Assembly: GCF_014203645.1 (NCBI RefSeq)
Contig: NZ_JACHJL010000014.1
Span: 124,001 to 188,000, forward strand
DNA: 64,000 nt
DNA from: Streptomyces zagrosensis
Lineage (GTDB): Bacteria > Actinomycetota > Actinomycetes > Streptomycetales > Streptomycetaceae
Direction of reading: 5' to 3'
The translations under genes and the position numbers were made by a program. Under the pieces are notes generated by a model. That model saw only the letters and a list, made by a program, of their open reading frames with translations. It was not told where the DNA came from and ran no database searches. Within the stretch, counting starts at the first letter, position 1, and the number at the start of each line of letters is the position of its first letter. This document shows, in pieces, positions 53,627-62,644 of the stretch.

Positions 53627-54537
53627 CACTCGCTGCGGGCAACGGCTTCCTGTCGCCCACGGGAGTCGAGGTCGCCTTCCTCCTGGTCGGCATCGCCACG
53701 CTCGGCGCGGCCATCGTCACCGTCACCACCAAGCAACTCGTGCACGCCGCGCTGTGGCTCGTGGTGGCGCTGGGTGGGCTCGCCGTCGAATACCTCCTCC
53801 TCACGGCCGAGTTCATCGCCTGGGTACAGGTGCTGATCTACGTCGGCTCCGTGGTCGTCCTCCTGCTCTTCGGGTTGATGTTGACCAAGGCGCCCATCGG
53901 ACGGTCGCCGGACGCGGATTCCGGCAACCGTTGGGCCGCCCTTACGGTGGCGGTCGCTGCCGCGGCCACCTTGGTGTGGGTGGTCGTGGACGCCTTCCGC
54001 TCCACCTGGATCGACCTGGACACGCCCCTGCCCGGTGGCAAGGGCGAGGCCGGGCATGGCTCGACCCGGGTGACGGGAGAGTTCCTCTTTCGGCACTGGG
54101 TGCTGCCGTTCGAAGCGCTCTCCGTCCTCCTGCTCGCGGCGCTGGTCGGCGCCATCGTGCTCTCCCGCAAGGACCGCGAGGGTGGCCCCGAGGACGCTAA
54201 GGGCCGGCGTACCCCCGGGCGCCGCCCGCCGCGTAACGGCGGCGGCCGAAACACAGCGGTCGGGGCTGTCGGGCCGGGCGCACGGTCCGGCCGGCGCGCC
54301 GGGACAACCGGCAGCGCTGCCCGGGCCAACACCGCCACCGGCACGCGCACCCCTCGTACCACCCGAGCCACGAGTGACGCCCCCGCCACCCGCGACGCGC
54401 GCACCCCTCGTGCCGCCGCTGCCCCCCGTGACAGCGACGACGTCGCGAGGCCGACCAGGCCCCCTGGTCCTGCCGATCCCACCAGCCCCACCGGTGACGG
54501 CACCGACGAAGGCACCCCTAGGGAGGGCACTAGCTGA
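53623..54537 (+). CDS. nuoJ2: Complex I-like subunit J, second operon
   Basis: This 304-residue protein has five predicted helices; LTAEFIAWVQVLIYVGSVVVLLLFGLMLT corresponds to the coupling helix. The last about 120 residues form a basic Arg/Thr/Ala-rich soluble tail. Overlaps nuoI2 by 4 nt and shares 1 nt with nuoK2. Confidence 0.92.
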   Translation: MTLAAGNGFLSPTGVEVAFLLVGIATLGAAIVTVTTKQLVHAALWLVVALGGLAVEYLLLTAEFIAWVQVLIYVGSVVVLLLFGLMLTKAPIGRSPDADSGNRWAALTVAVAAAATLVWVVVDAFRSTWIDLDTPLPGGKGEAGHGSTRVTGEFLFRHWVLPFEALSVLLLAALVGAIVLSRKDREGGPEDAKGRRTPGRRPPRNGGGRNTAVGAVGPGARSGRRAGTTGSAARANTATGTRTPRTTRATSDAPATRDARTPRAAAAPRDSDDVARPTRPPGPADPTSPTGDGTDEGTPREGTS

Positions 54538-54935
54538 TGCATCTCGTCTATCCCGCTGTGCTCGCTGCCCTCCTCTTCTGCGTCGGGCTGTACGGCGTGC
54601 TCGCCCGGCGCAATGCGATCCTCGTCCTGATGTCCGTTGAGCTGATGCTCAACGCCGTCAACCTCAACCTCGTCGCCTTCGACGTCTGGCTCCGCGACAC
54701 CCTGCACGCGGGCCAGGCGCTCACCCTCTTCACCATTGCCATCGCCGCCGCCGAGATCGGCATCGGCCTCGCCATCGTGCTGCTCGTGTACCGCAACCGC
54801 GGCACATCCGACGTCGATAAGCTCCGCGATCTCGCCGACGTCCCACCCACTGCCGACAGCATGACAGCCACCACTGACAATGCCGCTGGCCCCGCCGATG
54901 GCAAGCGTCTGACCAGCGGAGAGGCCGCCGCGTGA
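54537..54935 (+). CDS. nuoK2: Complex I-like subunit K, second operon
   Basis: This 132-residue, three-helix protein keeps both proton-path glutamates (MSVELMLNAVNLNLV and AAAEIGIGLAIVLLVY). It has a 30-residue hydrophilic tail absent from NuoK1. Overlaps nuoL2 by 4 nt. Confidence 0.95.
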   Translation: MHLVYPAVLAALLFCVGLYGVLARRNAILVLMSVELMLNAVNLNLVAFDVWLRDTLHAGQALTLFTIAIAAAEIGIGLAIVLLVYRNRGTSDVDKLRDLADVPPTADSMTATTDNAAGPADGKRLTSGEAAA

Positions 54936-56965
54936 CGACCACGACCATCGCCGTCCTCGTCCCCCTGCTGCCCTTCATCGGCGCCATCGCGGGGCTGCTG
55001 TGCGGCCGGCGGGCCCCCGGGTTCGTACGGCCGCTCGCCGTGCTGCCCACGGTGGCCGCCGCGGTGCTGGCCGTCGTCGTCGCCGTACGGCAGGGCGGCG
55101 ACGCGCCGGTTCAGGCGGCAACCAAGTTCACCGACACCGGGTCGATCCCGATCGACCTCGCGCTGCACATCGACGGCTTCGCCGCCCTCGTCGCCATCTT
55201 GGTCGGAACCGTCGCCACCTGCGTACAGATCTACTCGACCGGCTATCTACGCGACGATGCGCGCTACCCCTCGTACGCCGCACTCGTCTCGCTCTTCACC
55301 TCCGCGATGCTGCTCGTCGTCTACTCCGACGACCTGATCGTGCTGCTCGTCGGCTGGGAGGTCATGGGCATCTGCTCGTACTTCCTGGTCGGGCATTACT
55401 GGGAGACGGCCGCGGCGCGCTCCGCATCGCTGAAGGCGTTTCTGATCACCAAGTTGGGCGACGTACCGTTTTTGATCGGTATCTTCGCGCTTGCGGCCGA
55501 TGCTGGAACGTTTCGGATCAGCGAGATTTACACCGGCCTGACCGCCAGTGGCTCCGGGCACCCCGGAAGCGGCTTCGAGCTCGACCATCCGACCGCCATC
55601 GCCCTACTGCTGCTCGCCGGAGTGGCGGGCAAGTCGGCACAGTTCCCGCTGCATACCTGGTTGCCGGACGCGATGGCCGGCCCGACCCCGGTCTCCGCGC
55701 TGATCCACGCCGCGACGATGGTTGCGGCCGGTGTCTACTTCATCGCCCGACTGCTGCCCGTCTTCGCCGCCTCAGCCGTCGCGCTGGCGACGCTCGCCGT
55801 CATGGCCGCCATCACCATGGTGGGCTCCGCGCTCGCCGCGCTCGCGCAGGACGACATCAAACGTGTCCTGGCCTACTCGACCATCGGGCAACTCGGCTAC
55901 ATGACCGGCGCGCTGGCCGTTGGCGATCGAGGCGCGGCCGTCTTCCACCTGATGGCACATGGCGCGTTCAAGGCCCTCCTCTTCCTCGGCGCGGGCGTCA
56001 TCATCCACGCAGCCGGCACCAATTCACTCGCCGCCATGTCCCGGATGAGCGGCCTAGCGCGACGTATCCCCGACGCGTACTGGACGATGAGCGTGGCGCT
56101 GCTAGCCCTCGCCGCGATCCCGCCGTTCGCCGGCTTCTTCTCCAAGGAGGCCGTGCTCGGCGCGGCCGAATCCGTCGCCACCGGGCACGGCGCCACCGAG
56201 CACGCCTACGACGTCCCCGGCGCGGTCGGCTGGATCGTGCTGATCGCCGGTCTGATCACCGCCCTCCTCACCGCGGGCTACGCCACCCGGCTGTGGCTCC
56301 TCGCCTTCCGCGGCAGCGGCACCGAGGCACCCGACCACGGTCAGCAGCCGCTCGTCATGAACGCCGTGTTGTGGGTCCTGTTCATTCCGGCAGCCGGGCT
56401 CGGGGTGACCGTGGGCCACCTCCCCGGCTGGTTCGACGATCACTCGCTCGATCCCACCCTCGCCACTTCCATCCTCGGTACGGGCTTCGCCCTGGTCGGC
56501 GGGTTGATGACGTACGCAACATGGCGGCACACCACCGCACTCGCCGGCCGGCCACCGCTCGGCGCCGTCGCGGCCCACCCGCAAGCCGAACCTGCCGTCT
56601 CCGAGGCCGAGGCCATCGCCAGCCACGAGCCCGCCTACGGCAGCATCGCCTCCGCGCCCGACCCGGCCGACCCAGGCCGACTGCTGCTCGGCCCGCTGCA
56701 CCGACACGCGGCAGTCGGCTTCCACTTGGACGCCGTCTACGCGACCCTGTTCGTCCGCCCGGTACAAGCCGCCGCCCGACTCGTACGCTTCCTGGACCGC
56801 GAGGTCATCGACGCGTACGTCAAGGGCGCCGGCGCCGCACCTCGCCTCCTTGGCACGGTCGTACGCAAGACGCAGACCGGCAACGTCCAGACGTACCTGA
56901 GCGCGCTGCTGGCCGGTTCGCTGGTCCTCGCCGTCGCCGTTGTCCTCACCGCGACGGGAGGCTGA
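54932..56965 (+). CDS. nuoL2: Complex I-like subunit L, second operon
   Basis: This 677-residue antiporter-like subunit keeps the proton-path residues: LLVGWEVMGICSYFLVGHYW (Glu), AGKSAQFPLHTWLPDAMAGPTPVSALIHAATM (Lys and His), and DDIKRVLAYSTIGQLGYM. The C-terminus is long enough for the lateral helix, with a terminal membrane segment (YLSALLAGSLVLAVAVVL). A 226-nt gap separates it from nuoM2. Confidence 0.96.
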   Translation: MTTTTIAVLVPLLPFIGAIAGLLCGRRAPGFVRPLAVLPTVAAAVLAVVVAVRQGGDAPVQAATKFTDTGSIPIDLALHIDGFAALVAILVGTVATCVQIYSTGYLRDDARYPSYAALVSLFTSAMLLVVYSDDLIVLLVGWEVMGICSYFLVGHYWETAAARSASLKAFLITKLGDVPFLIGIFALAADAGTFRISEIYTGLTASGSGHPGSGFELDHPTAIALLLLAGVAGKSAQFPLHTWLPDAMAGPTPVSALIHAATMVAAGVYFIARLLPVFAASAVALATLAVMAAITMVGSALAALAQDDIKRVLAYSTIGQLGYMTGALAVGDRGAAVFHLMAHGAFKALLFLGAGVIIHAAGTNSLAAMSRMSGLARRIPDAYWTMSVALLALAAIPPFAGFFSKEAVLGAAESVATGHGATEHAYDVPGAVGWIVLIAGLITALLTAGYATRLWLLAFRGSGTEAPDHGQQPLVMNAVLWVLFIPAAGLGVTVGHLPGWFDDHSLDPTLATSILGTGFALVGGLMTYATWRHTTALAGRPPLGAVAAHPQAEPAVSEAEAIASHEPAYGSIASAPDPADPGRLLLGPLHRHAAVGFHLDAVYATLFVRPVQAAARLVRFLDREVIDAYVKGAGAAPRLLGTVVRKTQTGNVQTYLSALLAGSLVLAVAVVLTATGG

Positions 56966-56968
56966 ACC

Positions 56969-57190
56969 GTGCTTCCACCGCTGCCCGTACAGCGCACTGA
57001 GCTGTCGTCTTCCGCGCCCGCTGACCGACCCCCCGACGCCCGCCCCGGCATGGCCCACCCCAGCCCACGCCGAGGCACGGCAGGACGACGTTCGGGCCCT
57101 GATGCGGCCGGGCACACAGCAACACCGGGCCGCCCATCCACCATGACCTGGCCCGTCCATCACGTGGCCGACAACCCGAGGAGCCCTTGA
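56969..57190 (+). CDS. Possible 73-residue ORF filling the nuoL2-nuoM2 gap
   Basis: GTG 56969, 3 nt past the nuoL2 stop, opens a frame that ends 1 nt before the nuoM2 start (TGA 57188-57190, GTG 57192). The peptide is Pro/Arg/Ser-rich, without hydrophobic segments or known motifs, and there is no clear ribosome site. It may be chance or a remnant; its fit to the gap would keep ribosomes on the message. Confidence 0.25.
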   Translation: MLPPLPVQRTELSSSAPADRPPDARPGMAHPSPRRGTAGRRSGPDAAGHTATPGRPSTMTWPVHHVADNPRSP

Positions 57191-57191
57191 G

Positions 57192-59183
57192 GTGAGTCAG
57201 AACGTGATGCAACTCCTCCTCGCGGCCATCGTCGTCCTCCCCCTGATCGGCGCCGTCGCCGCGCTGCTGCCCGCCCCGCCCGGGCTGCGTGGCCGCGACC
57301 CCGAGCAGGCGGTGCTGCGGCATGGCGTCACCGTCACCGGGCTGGTACTCGCGCTGGCGATCGCCCTCGCGGCTGGCTTCGACCACGACAGCCCCGAATC
57401 GATGCAGGCGACCACCGACATCAGATGGATTCCAGCGCTGGATATTCGTATCCATCTGGGCATCGACGGCATCTCGCTCCCGCTGCTCGTCATGACCGCG
57501 CTCCTCACCTTCCTCTGCGCGCTCTACAGCTACTTCAAGATGCCCGCGGGCCCCTCTCCGATGGCATTCGTCGCGCTGCTGCTCGTCCTGGAAGCCGGCA
57601 CCCTCGCCACCTTCGCCGTCCTCGACCTGATCTTGTTCTTCCTGGCGTTCGAGATGGTGCTCATCCCGATGTACTTCCTGATCGCCCGCTGGGGCGGCCA
57701 GGAAGGCCCTGCACGGGCCGGCGACTTCGCCCGCACGGCGCCAGCCACCGCCACCGCTGCCACAAACACCCCCGCTACCGAGATCGACGCCGCTAGCACC
57801 GCCGCCCAATCCGTCGCTCACTCTGACGCCAGCGCCGGCGACCAGTCCGGCAGCGGGCGCGAGCGCGCCGCCTGGCAGTTCATCCTTTACACGCTGCTCG
57901 GCTCCGTCGTCATGCTGCTCGGCCTCCTCCTCATCGGGCTCAAGGGCGGCACCTTCGACATGGTGGCACTCGCCTCTGACAATGGCGCCGGGCTCAGCCA
58001 CACCACGCAGCTCATCGCCGTCCTCGCGATCGGCATCGGCCTCGCCGTCAAGGCCCCGATGTGGCCGCTCCACAGCTGGCTCCCGGACGCGCACACCGCC
58101 GCGCCGACCGTAGGTTCCGTGCTCCTTGCGGGCGTACTGCTGAAGATGGGCACGTACGGCTTCGTCCGTATCGTGCTGCCGATCGCCCCAGACGGCGCCC
58201 ACACCTTCGCCCCGTACCTCGCGGCGTTCGCGGTTGTGGGGATCATCTACGGTTCGCTGGCCTGCCTGGCGCTGGCCCTCCCCTCATCCGATCAGCGCGC
58301 CGAGGTCGGACCCGGCGCGACGCTGGCTCCCACGGGCAGGAAGGCCGACCTCAAGCGGCTCATCGCGTACTCGTCGGTCGGTCACATGGGCTTCGTCCTG
58401 CTGGGCATCTCCACCCTCACGCCCACCGGCATCAACGGCGCACTCTTCGCCAACATCGCCCACGGCCTCATCACCGGCCTGCTGTTCTTCCTGGTCGGAG
58501 CCCTCAAGGAGCGCTTCGGCAGCACGGATCTCAACTACCTGGCCGGCGGCGCGCGAGCGTCCGGCGCCGCGCTGTACGGCAGGGCCCCGCGGCTGGGCGG
58601 CCTGGTGGTCTTCGCCGCCGTCGCCTCGCTCGGCCTGCCGGGCCTCGCCGGATTTTGGGGCGAGATGCTGGCCATGTTCGGCGCGTACGAACCCGCAGCC
58701 GGGCTCAGCCGCCCCGCCTACCTCACCTTCCTCGCACTCGCCGGCGTCGGCACCCTGCTGACGGCCGCGTACATGCTGGTGGTGGTGCGGCGCGTGTGCA
58801 TGGGCGAGCCCGACGCGGGCGGTTACGGCGCGGCGCGTACCGCGGGCGCGGCCGTTCCGGTGGCGGTCGGAGCGGCGGCCGGAGCCACCGGTGCCACGGC
58901 CGCGGGCGACCTGGCCGGCACGGAACAGACGAGCAGCGCGGACAGCCGGCGCAGTAACGGCAGCGCAGGCAGTGACAGCAGTGACAGCACTGACGGCAGT
59001 GACAGCGGTGCAGGCAGTGGGGGCGGTGCAGGCAGTGACGGCGCGATTGCGGACGTACGGGGGTACGAACTGGCCGCGTGGGCGCCGCTCGTCGCCCTCA
59101 CGGTCATCGCCGGGCTGTGGCCCGCGGTTCTACTGGGGCTGACCGACCCGGCCGTGCAGCACCTTCTCGGAGGCGGGAGCTGA
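57192..59183 (+). CDS. nuoM2: Complex I-like subunit M, second operon
   Basis: This 663-residue antiporter-like subunit keeps FLAFEMVLIPMYFLIARWGG (Glu), LAVKAPMWPLHSWLPDAHTAAPTVGSVLLAGVLLKMGTYGF (two Lys) and DLKRLIAYSSVGHMGFVLLG. Three low-complexity inserts interrupt cytoplasmic or periplasmic loops; the largest (SDSSDSTDGSDSGAGSGGG) lies just before the final helix. GTG start with a weak GAGG nearby. Confidence 0.95.
   Translation: MSQNVMQLLLAAIVVLPLIGAVAALLPAPPGLRGRDPEQAVLRHGVTVTGLVLALAIALAAGFDHDSPESMQATTDIRWIPALDIRIHLGIDGISLPLLVMTALLTFLCALYSYFKMPAGPSPMAFVALLLVLEAGTLATFAVLDLILFFLAFEMVLIPMYFLIARWGGQEGPARAGDFARTAPATATAATNTPATEIDAASTAAQSVAHSDASAGDQSGSGRERAAWQFILYTLLGSVVMLLGLLLIGLKGGTFDMVALASDNGAGLSHTTQLIAVLAIGIGLAVKAPMWPLHSWLPDAHTAAPTVGSVLLAGVLLKMGTYGFVRIVLPIAPDGAHTFAPYLAAFAVVGIIYGSLACLALALPSSDQRAEVGPGATLAPTGRKADLKRLIAYSSVGHMGFVLLGISTLTPTGINGALFANIAHGLITGLLFFLVGALKERFGSTDLNYLAGGARASGAALYGRAPRLGGLVVFAAVASLGLPGLAGFWGEMLAMFGAYEPAAGLSRPAYLTFLALAGVGTLLTAAYMLVVVRRVCMGEPDAGGYGAARTAGAAVPVAVGAAAGATGATAAGDLAGTEQTSSADSRRSNGSAGSDSSDSTDGSDSGAGSGGGAGSDGAIADVRGYELAAWAPLVALTVIAGLWPAVLLGLTDPAVQHLLGGGS
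58966..59040 (+). repeat. Short tandem repeats encoding Ser/Asp/Gly in nuoM2
   Basis: Degenerate GGCAGTGACAG/GACAGCACT units repeat over about 75 bp and encode GSAGSDSSDSTDGSDSGAG. The period is a multiple of 3 bp, so frame is preserved. Confidence 0.8.
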
Positions 59184-61060
59184 TGAACACCATCGCCGCG
59201 AGCGCCGTCCAGTCCATCGACTGGCTGGCCATTGCCCCGCCGACCATCACCGCCGTCCTCGGGCTCGTCGTCCTGGTCGCCGACCTGTTTTTGGCCGAAC
59301 GGCACAAGCCGCTGCTCGGCTGGGTCTCGGTGGCCGGACTCGCCATCGCCGGGCTGTCTCTGCTGCCTCTACGCGACGGCGATCGGACGACGTTTTGCCT
59401 AGTCTCAGACGGAAATGTGTGCAGCTACGTCGCCGACGACTTCACCATCGTCATTCAGCTCCTCGTGCTCGGTGGCGCGCTGCTGACGGCCTTGCTGTCC
59501 GTGCACGCCGTCGCGGAACTGAAGCTTCCGGCGGGGGAGTATTGGTTCCTGCTGCTGTCATCCGCCGCGGGCGCCGCGCTTTTGCCCGCCTCCCGTGACC
59601 TGGCGACGCTGGTCATCGCCCTTGAGGTTGCCTCGCTGCCGGCCTTCGCGCTCGTCGGCCTGCGCCGCGGCGACCGGCTTGCCGCCGAGGCGGCGCTGAA
59701 GTTCTTCCTGTCATCGGTCGCCGCGACCGCCGTCACGCTGCTGGGCGTGAGCTTCGTGTACGCCACCACCGGCAGCATGCACGTCGCCGAGATCGCCGAT
59801 GGCCTGACACACGTCGATTCCCGCCTGGAGACCCTCGCACAGGCAGGCGTCGCACTCACCTTGATCGGCTTCGCCTTCAAGACGGCGGCGGTGCCGTTCC
59901 ACTTCTGGGTACCGGACACGTATGTCGGCGCGCCGCTGCCGGTCGCCGCGTACCTCTCCGTGATCGGCAAGGCGGTTGGCTTCACCGGTCTGATCGTGGT
60001 GACCGTACGTGCCTTCCCGTCGTACGCGGACGTCTGGGGCCCCGCTATGGCGGCGCTCGCCGCACTCACCATGACCGTGGGCAATGTGGCAGCACTGCGC
60101 CAGCGCCCCGACCGCGCACACAGCGCCGTACGCCTCCTGGCCTGGTCCTCAGTTGGTCAAGCGGGCTATCTACTGGTCCCCATCGCGGCGGCGGGGTACG
60201 CCGATTCCACCGCCGAAGCGGAGCACGCAATCGGCGCGACGGTCGCCTATGCGCTGATGTACGCGGCGGTAAACCTCGGGGCGTTCGCCGTAGTAGCGCT
60301 CGTGGCCCAGACGACACAGACGGCCCAGCCGGTTCAGTCAGCACAAGCGACACACACGACACACACAGCGCAGGCAGCACAAACGGGCCAAACGGCTCAG
60401 CCGGCACACGCAACGGAGACGGCCGAGCCGGCCCAGCGGTCGAACGACGGTGCCGGTCACCGCCTCACCGACCACCGCGCCCTGTACGCCACCCACCCGC
60501 TCGCCGCCCTCTCGCTCGGCTTCTTCCTGCTCTGCCTGGCCGGGCTGCCGCCGGGTGTGATCGGCTTGTTCGCCAAGGTCACCGTCTTCTCCGCGGTGGT
60601 GGACGCGGGCCTCGGCTGGCTCGCGGTCGTCATGGCGGTCAATGTCGTGATCGCGCTCTACTACTACCTCCAGTGGACGGCAGCCCTCTTCCGCGCGCCG
60701 ACCGCTGTTCCAGCCACTGTCCCAACCGCCGCTTCGGCCGCTCCCTCGTCCGCTGGCGAGGCGTCGGCCGCGGGCGAACCCGTACCGGTATCGGCGGCGG
60801 TCCCGGAGGCCCAGGTGGTCTCTGGCACCGCGCCGGGGCCCCGAGTGGACGTCGGCACATTGGCGTCAGGGACGCCCGGCACGGCAGCACATCAGGCCGC
60901 GCACCGGGGCGCGCGCACCGGCGAAAGCGCGACGGATGCCGTACGCCCCCGAGTCCCGGCCCCACTGGCCGCAACGGTCGCCCTGACAGCCGCCATCGCG
61001 GTCGCCCTGTCCGGAGCCCCACAACTCGTCCTACGTTTCGCGTCCGGCACGCTGTTCTAG
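59183..61060 (+). CDS. nuoN2: Complex I-like subunit N, second operon
   Basis: This 625-residue antiporter-like subunit starts at ATG 59183, in the nuoM2 stop. VIALEVASLPAFALVGL (Glu), GFAFKTAAVPFHFWVPDTYVGAPLPVAAYLSVIGKAVGF (two Lys) and VRLLAWSSVGQAGYLL are conserved. A 50-residue Thr/Ala/Gln-rich repeat (QTAQPVQSAQATHTTHTAQ) interrupts the loop before helix 12, and an Ala/Pro/Thr insert precedes the last helix. The last gene of the operon. Confidence 0.95.
   Translation: MNTIAASAVQSIDWLAIAPPTITAVLGLVVLVADLFLAERHKPLLGWVSVAGLAIAGLSLLPLRDGDRTTFCLVSDGNVCSYVADDFTIVIQLLVLGGALLTALLSVHAVAELKLPAGEYWFLLLSSAAGAALLPASRDLATLVIALEVASLPAFALVGLRRGDRLAAEAALKFFLSSVAATAVTLLGVSFVYATTGSMHVAEIADGLTHVDSRLETLAQAGVALTLIGFAFKTAAVPFHFWVPDTYVGAPLPVAAYLSVIGKAVGFTGLIVVTVRAFPSYADVWGPAMAALAALTMTVGNVAALRQRPDRAHSAVRLLAWSSVGQAGYLLVPIAAAGYADSTAEAEHAIGATVAYALMYAAVNLGAFAVVALVAQTTQTAQPVQSAQATHTTHTAQAAQTGQTAQPAHATETAEPAQRSNDGAGHRLTDHRALYATHPLAALSLGFFLLCLAGLPPGVIGLFAKVTVFSAVVDAGLGWLAVVMAVNVVIALYYYLQWTAALFRAPTAVPATVPTAASAAPSSAGEASAAGEPVPVSAAVPEAQVVSGTAPGPRVDVGTLASGTPGTAAHQAAHRGARTGESATDAVRPRVPAPLAATVALTAAIAVALSGAPQLVLRFASGTLF
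60306..60430 (+). repeat. Low-complexity Thr/Ala/Gln repeat tract in nuoN2
   Basis: CA-rich degenerate repeats (CACACACGACACACACAGCG and relatives) encode repeated TAQ, TTH and AQA triplets. This is one of the few low-GC, simple-sequence stretches in the window. Confidence 0.8.
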
Positions 61061-61354
61061 AAGTTCCAGGGGTTCTAAGCGAGCCGCTCCGGGGCCGGTG
61101 CGCGGGTCGGTGGCGGGCTTGTCGCCGACCCGCAGCGGGGCTCATCGCTGCCGTACGAGGGCGCGCCAGCGCGCCGGACCGTACGCCCATGCCGTACGCC
61201 TCGCCCTCGGTTCTCCTCGAACGGGCCAGCGCCCGCCGGCCGGGCACAAGGGAACTAGGACCCCTCATCTGGCGTTGACCAGTGATGGAGGGTCCACTGG
61301 AAGCTGGAGAAACCACGAAAGGGTTCCCCTGCCGTACTGCTTGGAGGGCGTACC

Positions 61355-62212
61355 GTGCACCGCCGGCACAATGGGCTCAAGACCGCCGTACTCCTCGGAG
61401 GGCTGTCCGCACTCATCATCGCCATCGGTGGGATGTTCGGCAGTACGGGACTGATCATCGCCGTGGTCGTCGCCCTGGGCACCAACGCGTACGCCTACTG
61501 GAACAGCGACAAGCTGGCGCTCCGCGCGATGCGAGCCCGCCCGGTCAGCGAGTTCGAGGCGCCACAGCTCTACCGCATGGTCCGCGAGCTCTCCACGGCC
61601 GCGCGCCAGCCGATGCCCCGGCTGTACCTTTCGCCGACCGATGCCCCGAACGCCTTCGCCACCGGGCGCAACCCGCGCAACGCGGCCGTGTGCTGCACCG
61701 ACGGCATCCTCCGGCTGCTGAACGAACGCGAACTGCGCGGTGTCATCGGCCATGAACTGAGTCACGTCTACAACCGCGACATCCTCATCTCGTCCGTCGC
61801 GGGCGCGCTGGCGAGCGTGGTGATGTTCTTGGTCAACTTCGCCTGGCTGATCCCCATAGGCCGGTCAGATGACGACGACGGCCCCGGCTTCCTCGGCATG
61901 CTGCTGATCATGCTCTTGGGCCCGCTGGCCGCATCCGTCATCCAACTCGCCGTGAGCCGGTCCCGTGAGTACGAGGCGGACGCGTCGGGCGCACAACTCA
62001 CCGGCGACCCGCTGGCCCTCGCCAGCGCCCTGCGAAAGCTCGAAGCCGGCACGAAGGCGTTGCCGCTGCCGCCGGAGCCACGGCTGGAGACGGCGAGCCA
62101 CATGATGATCGCCAACCCCTTCCGCCCGGGCGTGGGCATGGCGAAACTGTTCTCGACACACCCACCCATGGCGGAGCGCATCAGCCGCCTCGAAAAGATG
62201 GCGGGACACTGA
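61355..62212 (+). CDS. htpX: Membrane zinc metalloprotease HtpX
   Basis: This 285-residue M48B protease starts at GTG 61355 with GGAGGG upstream. Two N-terminal helices precede the catalytic GVIGHELSHVYNRD (HExxH), and the third zinc ligand lies in SRSREYEADASGAQLTG. FSTHPPMAERISRLEKMAG is the conserved C-terminus. It degrades misfolded membrane proteins on the cytoplasmic face. Two helices between the zinc motifs complete the four-helix topology. Confidence 0.97.
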   Translation: MHRRHNGLKTAVLLGGLSALIIAIGGMFGSTGLIIAVVVALGTNAYAYWNSDKLALRAMRARPVSEFEAPQLYRMVRELSTAARQPMPRLYLSPTDAPNAFATGRNPRNAAVCCTDGILRLLNERELRGVIGHELSHVYNRDILISSVAGALASVVMFLVNFAWLIPIGRSDDDDGPGFLGMLLIMLLGPLAASVIQLAVSRSREYEADASGAQLTGDPLALASALRKLEAGTKALPLPPEPRLETASHMMIANPFRPGVGMAKLFSTHPPMAERISRLEKMAGH

Positions 62213-62216
62213 CCTG

Positions 62217-62609
62217 ATGAAGACGATTTTGAACATCATCTGGCTGTTCCTGTCCGGCTTCTGGCTGGCCTGCGCTTATGTACTGGCCGGCCTCGTTCTC
62301 TGCATTACGATCATCGGCATCCCCTTCGGTATAGCGTCCTTCCGTATCGCCCGCTTTGCGCTGTGGCCGTTCGGCTACATGGCGGTCGAACGACGTGACG
62401 CGGGCGCCCCGTCCTGCATCGGCAATGTCCTGTGGCTCGTCCTAGCCGGCTGGTGGCTGGCGCTCGGCCATATCATCACCGGCCTGTTGCTCTGCATCAC
62501 GATCATCGGCATCCCCCTCGGCATCGCCAACTTCAAGCTGATCCCGGTCTCGCTGATGCCACTGGGCCGCGAGATCGTCCCCACCAACCAGCCGTTCGCG
62601 ACGCGCTAA
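62217..62609 (+). CDS. YccF-domain membrane protein
   Basis: This 130-residue protein has two copies of the YccF domain: GLVLCITIIGIPFGIASFRIARFALWPFG and GLLLCITIIGIPLGIANFKLIPVSLMPLG, each with two hydrophobic segments. Function is unknown. It begins 4 nt after the htpX stop, so the two are probably co-transcribed and may act together in membrane quality control. Confidence 0.93.
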   Translation: MKTILNIIWLFLSGFWLACAYVLAGLVLCITIIGIPFGIASFRIARFALWPFGYMAVERRDAGAPSCIGNVLWLVLAGWWLALGHIITGLLLCITIIGIPLGIANFKLIPVSLMPLGREIVPTNQPFATR

Positions 62610-62644
62610 GCCACCCCCTACTGCGGCGCCCAACCCCTCAGGCG

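Noticed and set aside
55000..57000. 666-codon plus-strand open frame overlapping nuoL2
   Set aside because: Arg/Pro-rich out-of-frame shadow; nuoL2 in the other frame has all antiporter motifs.
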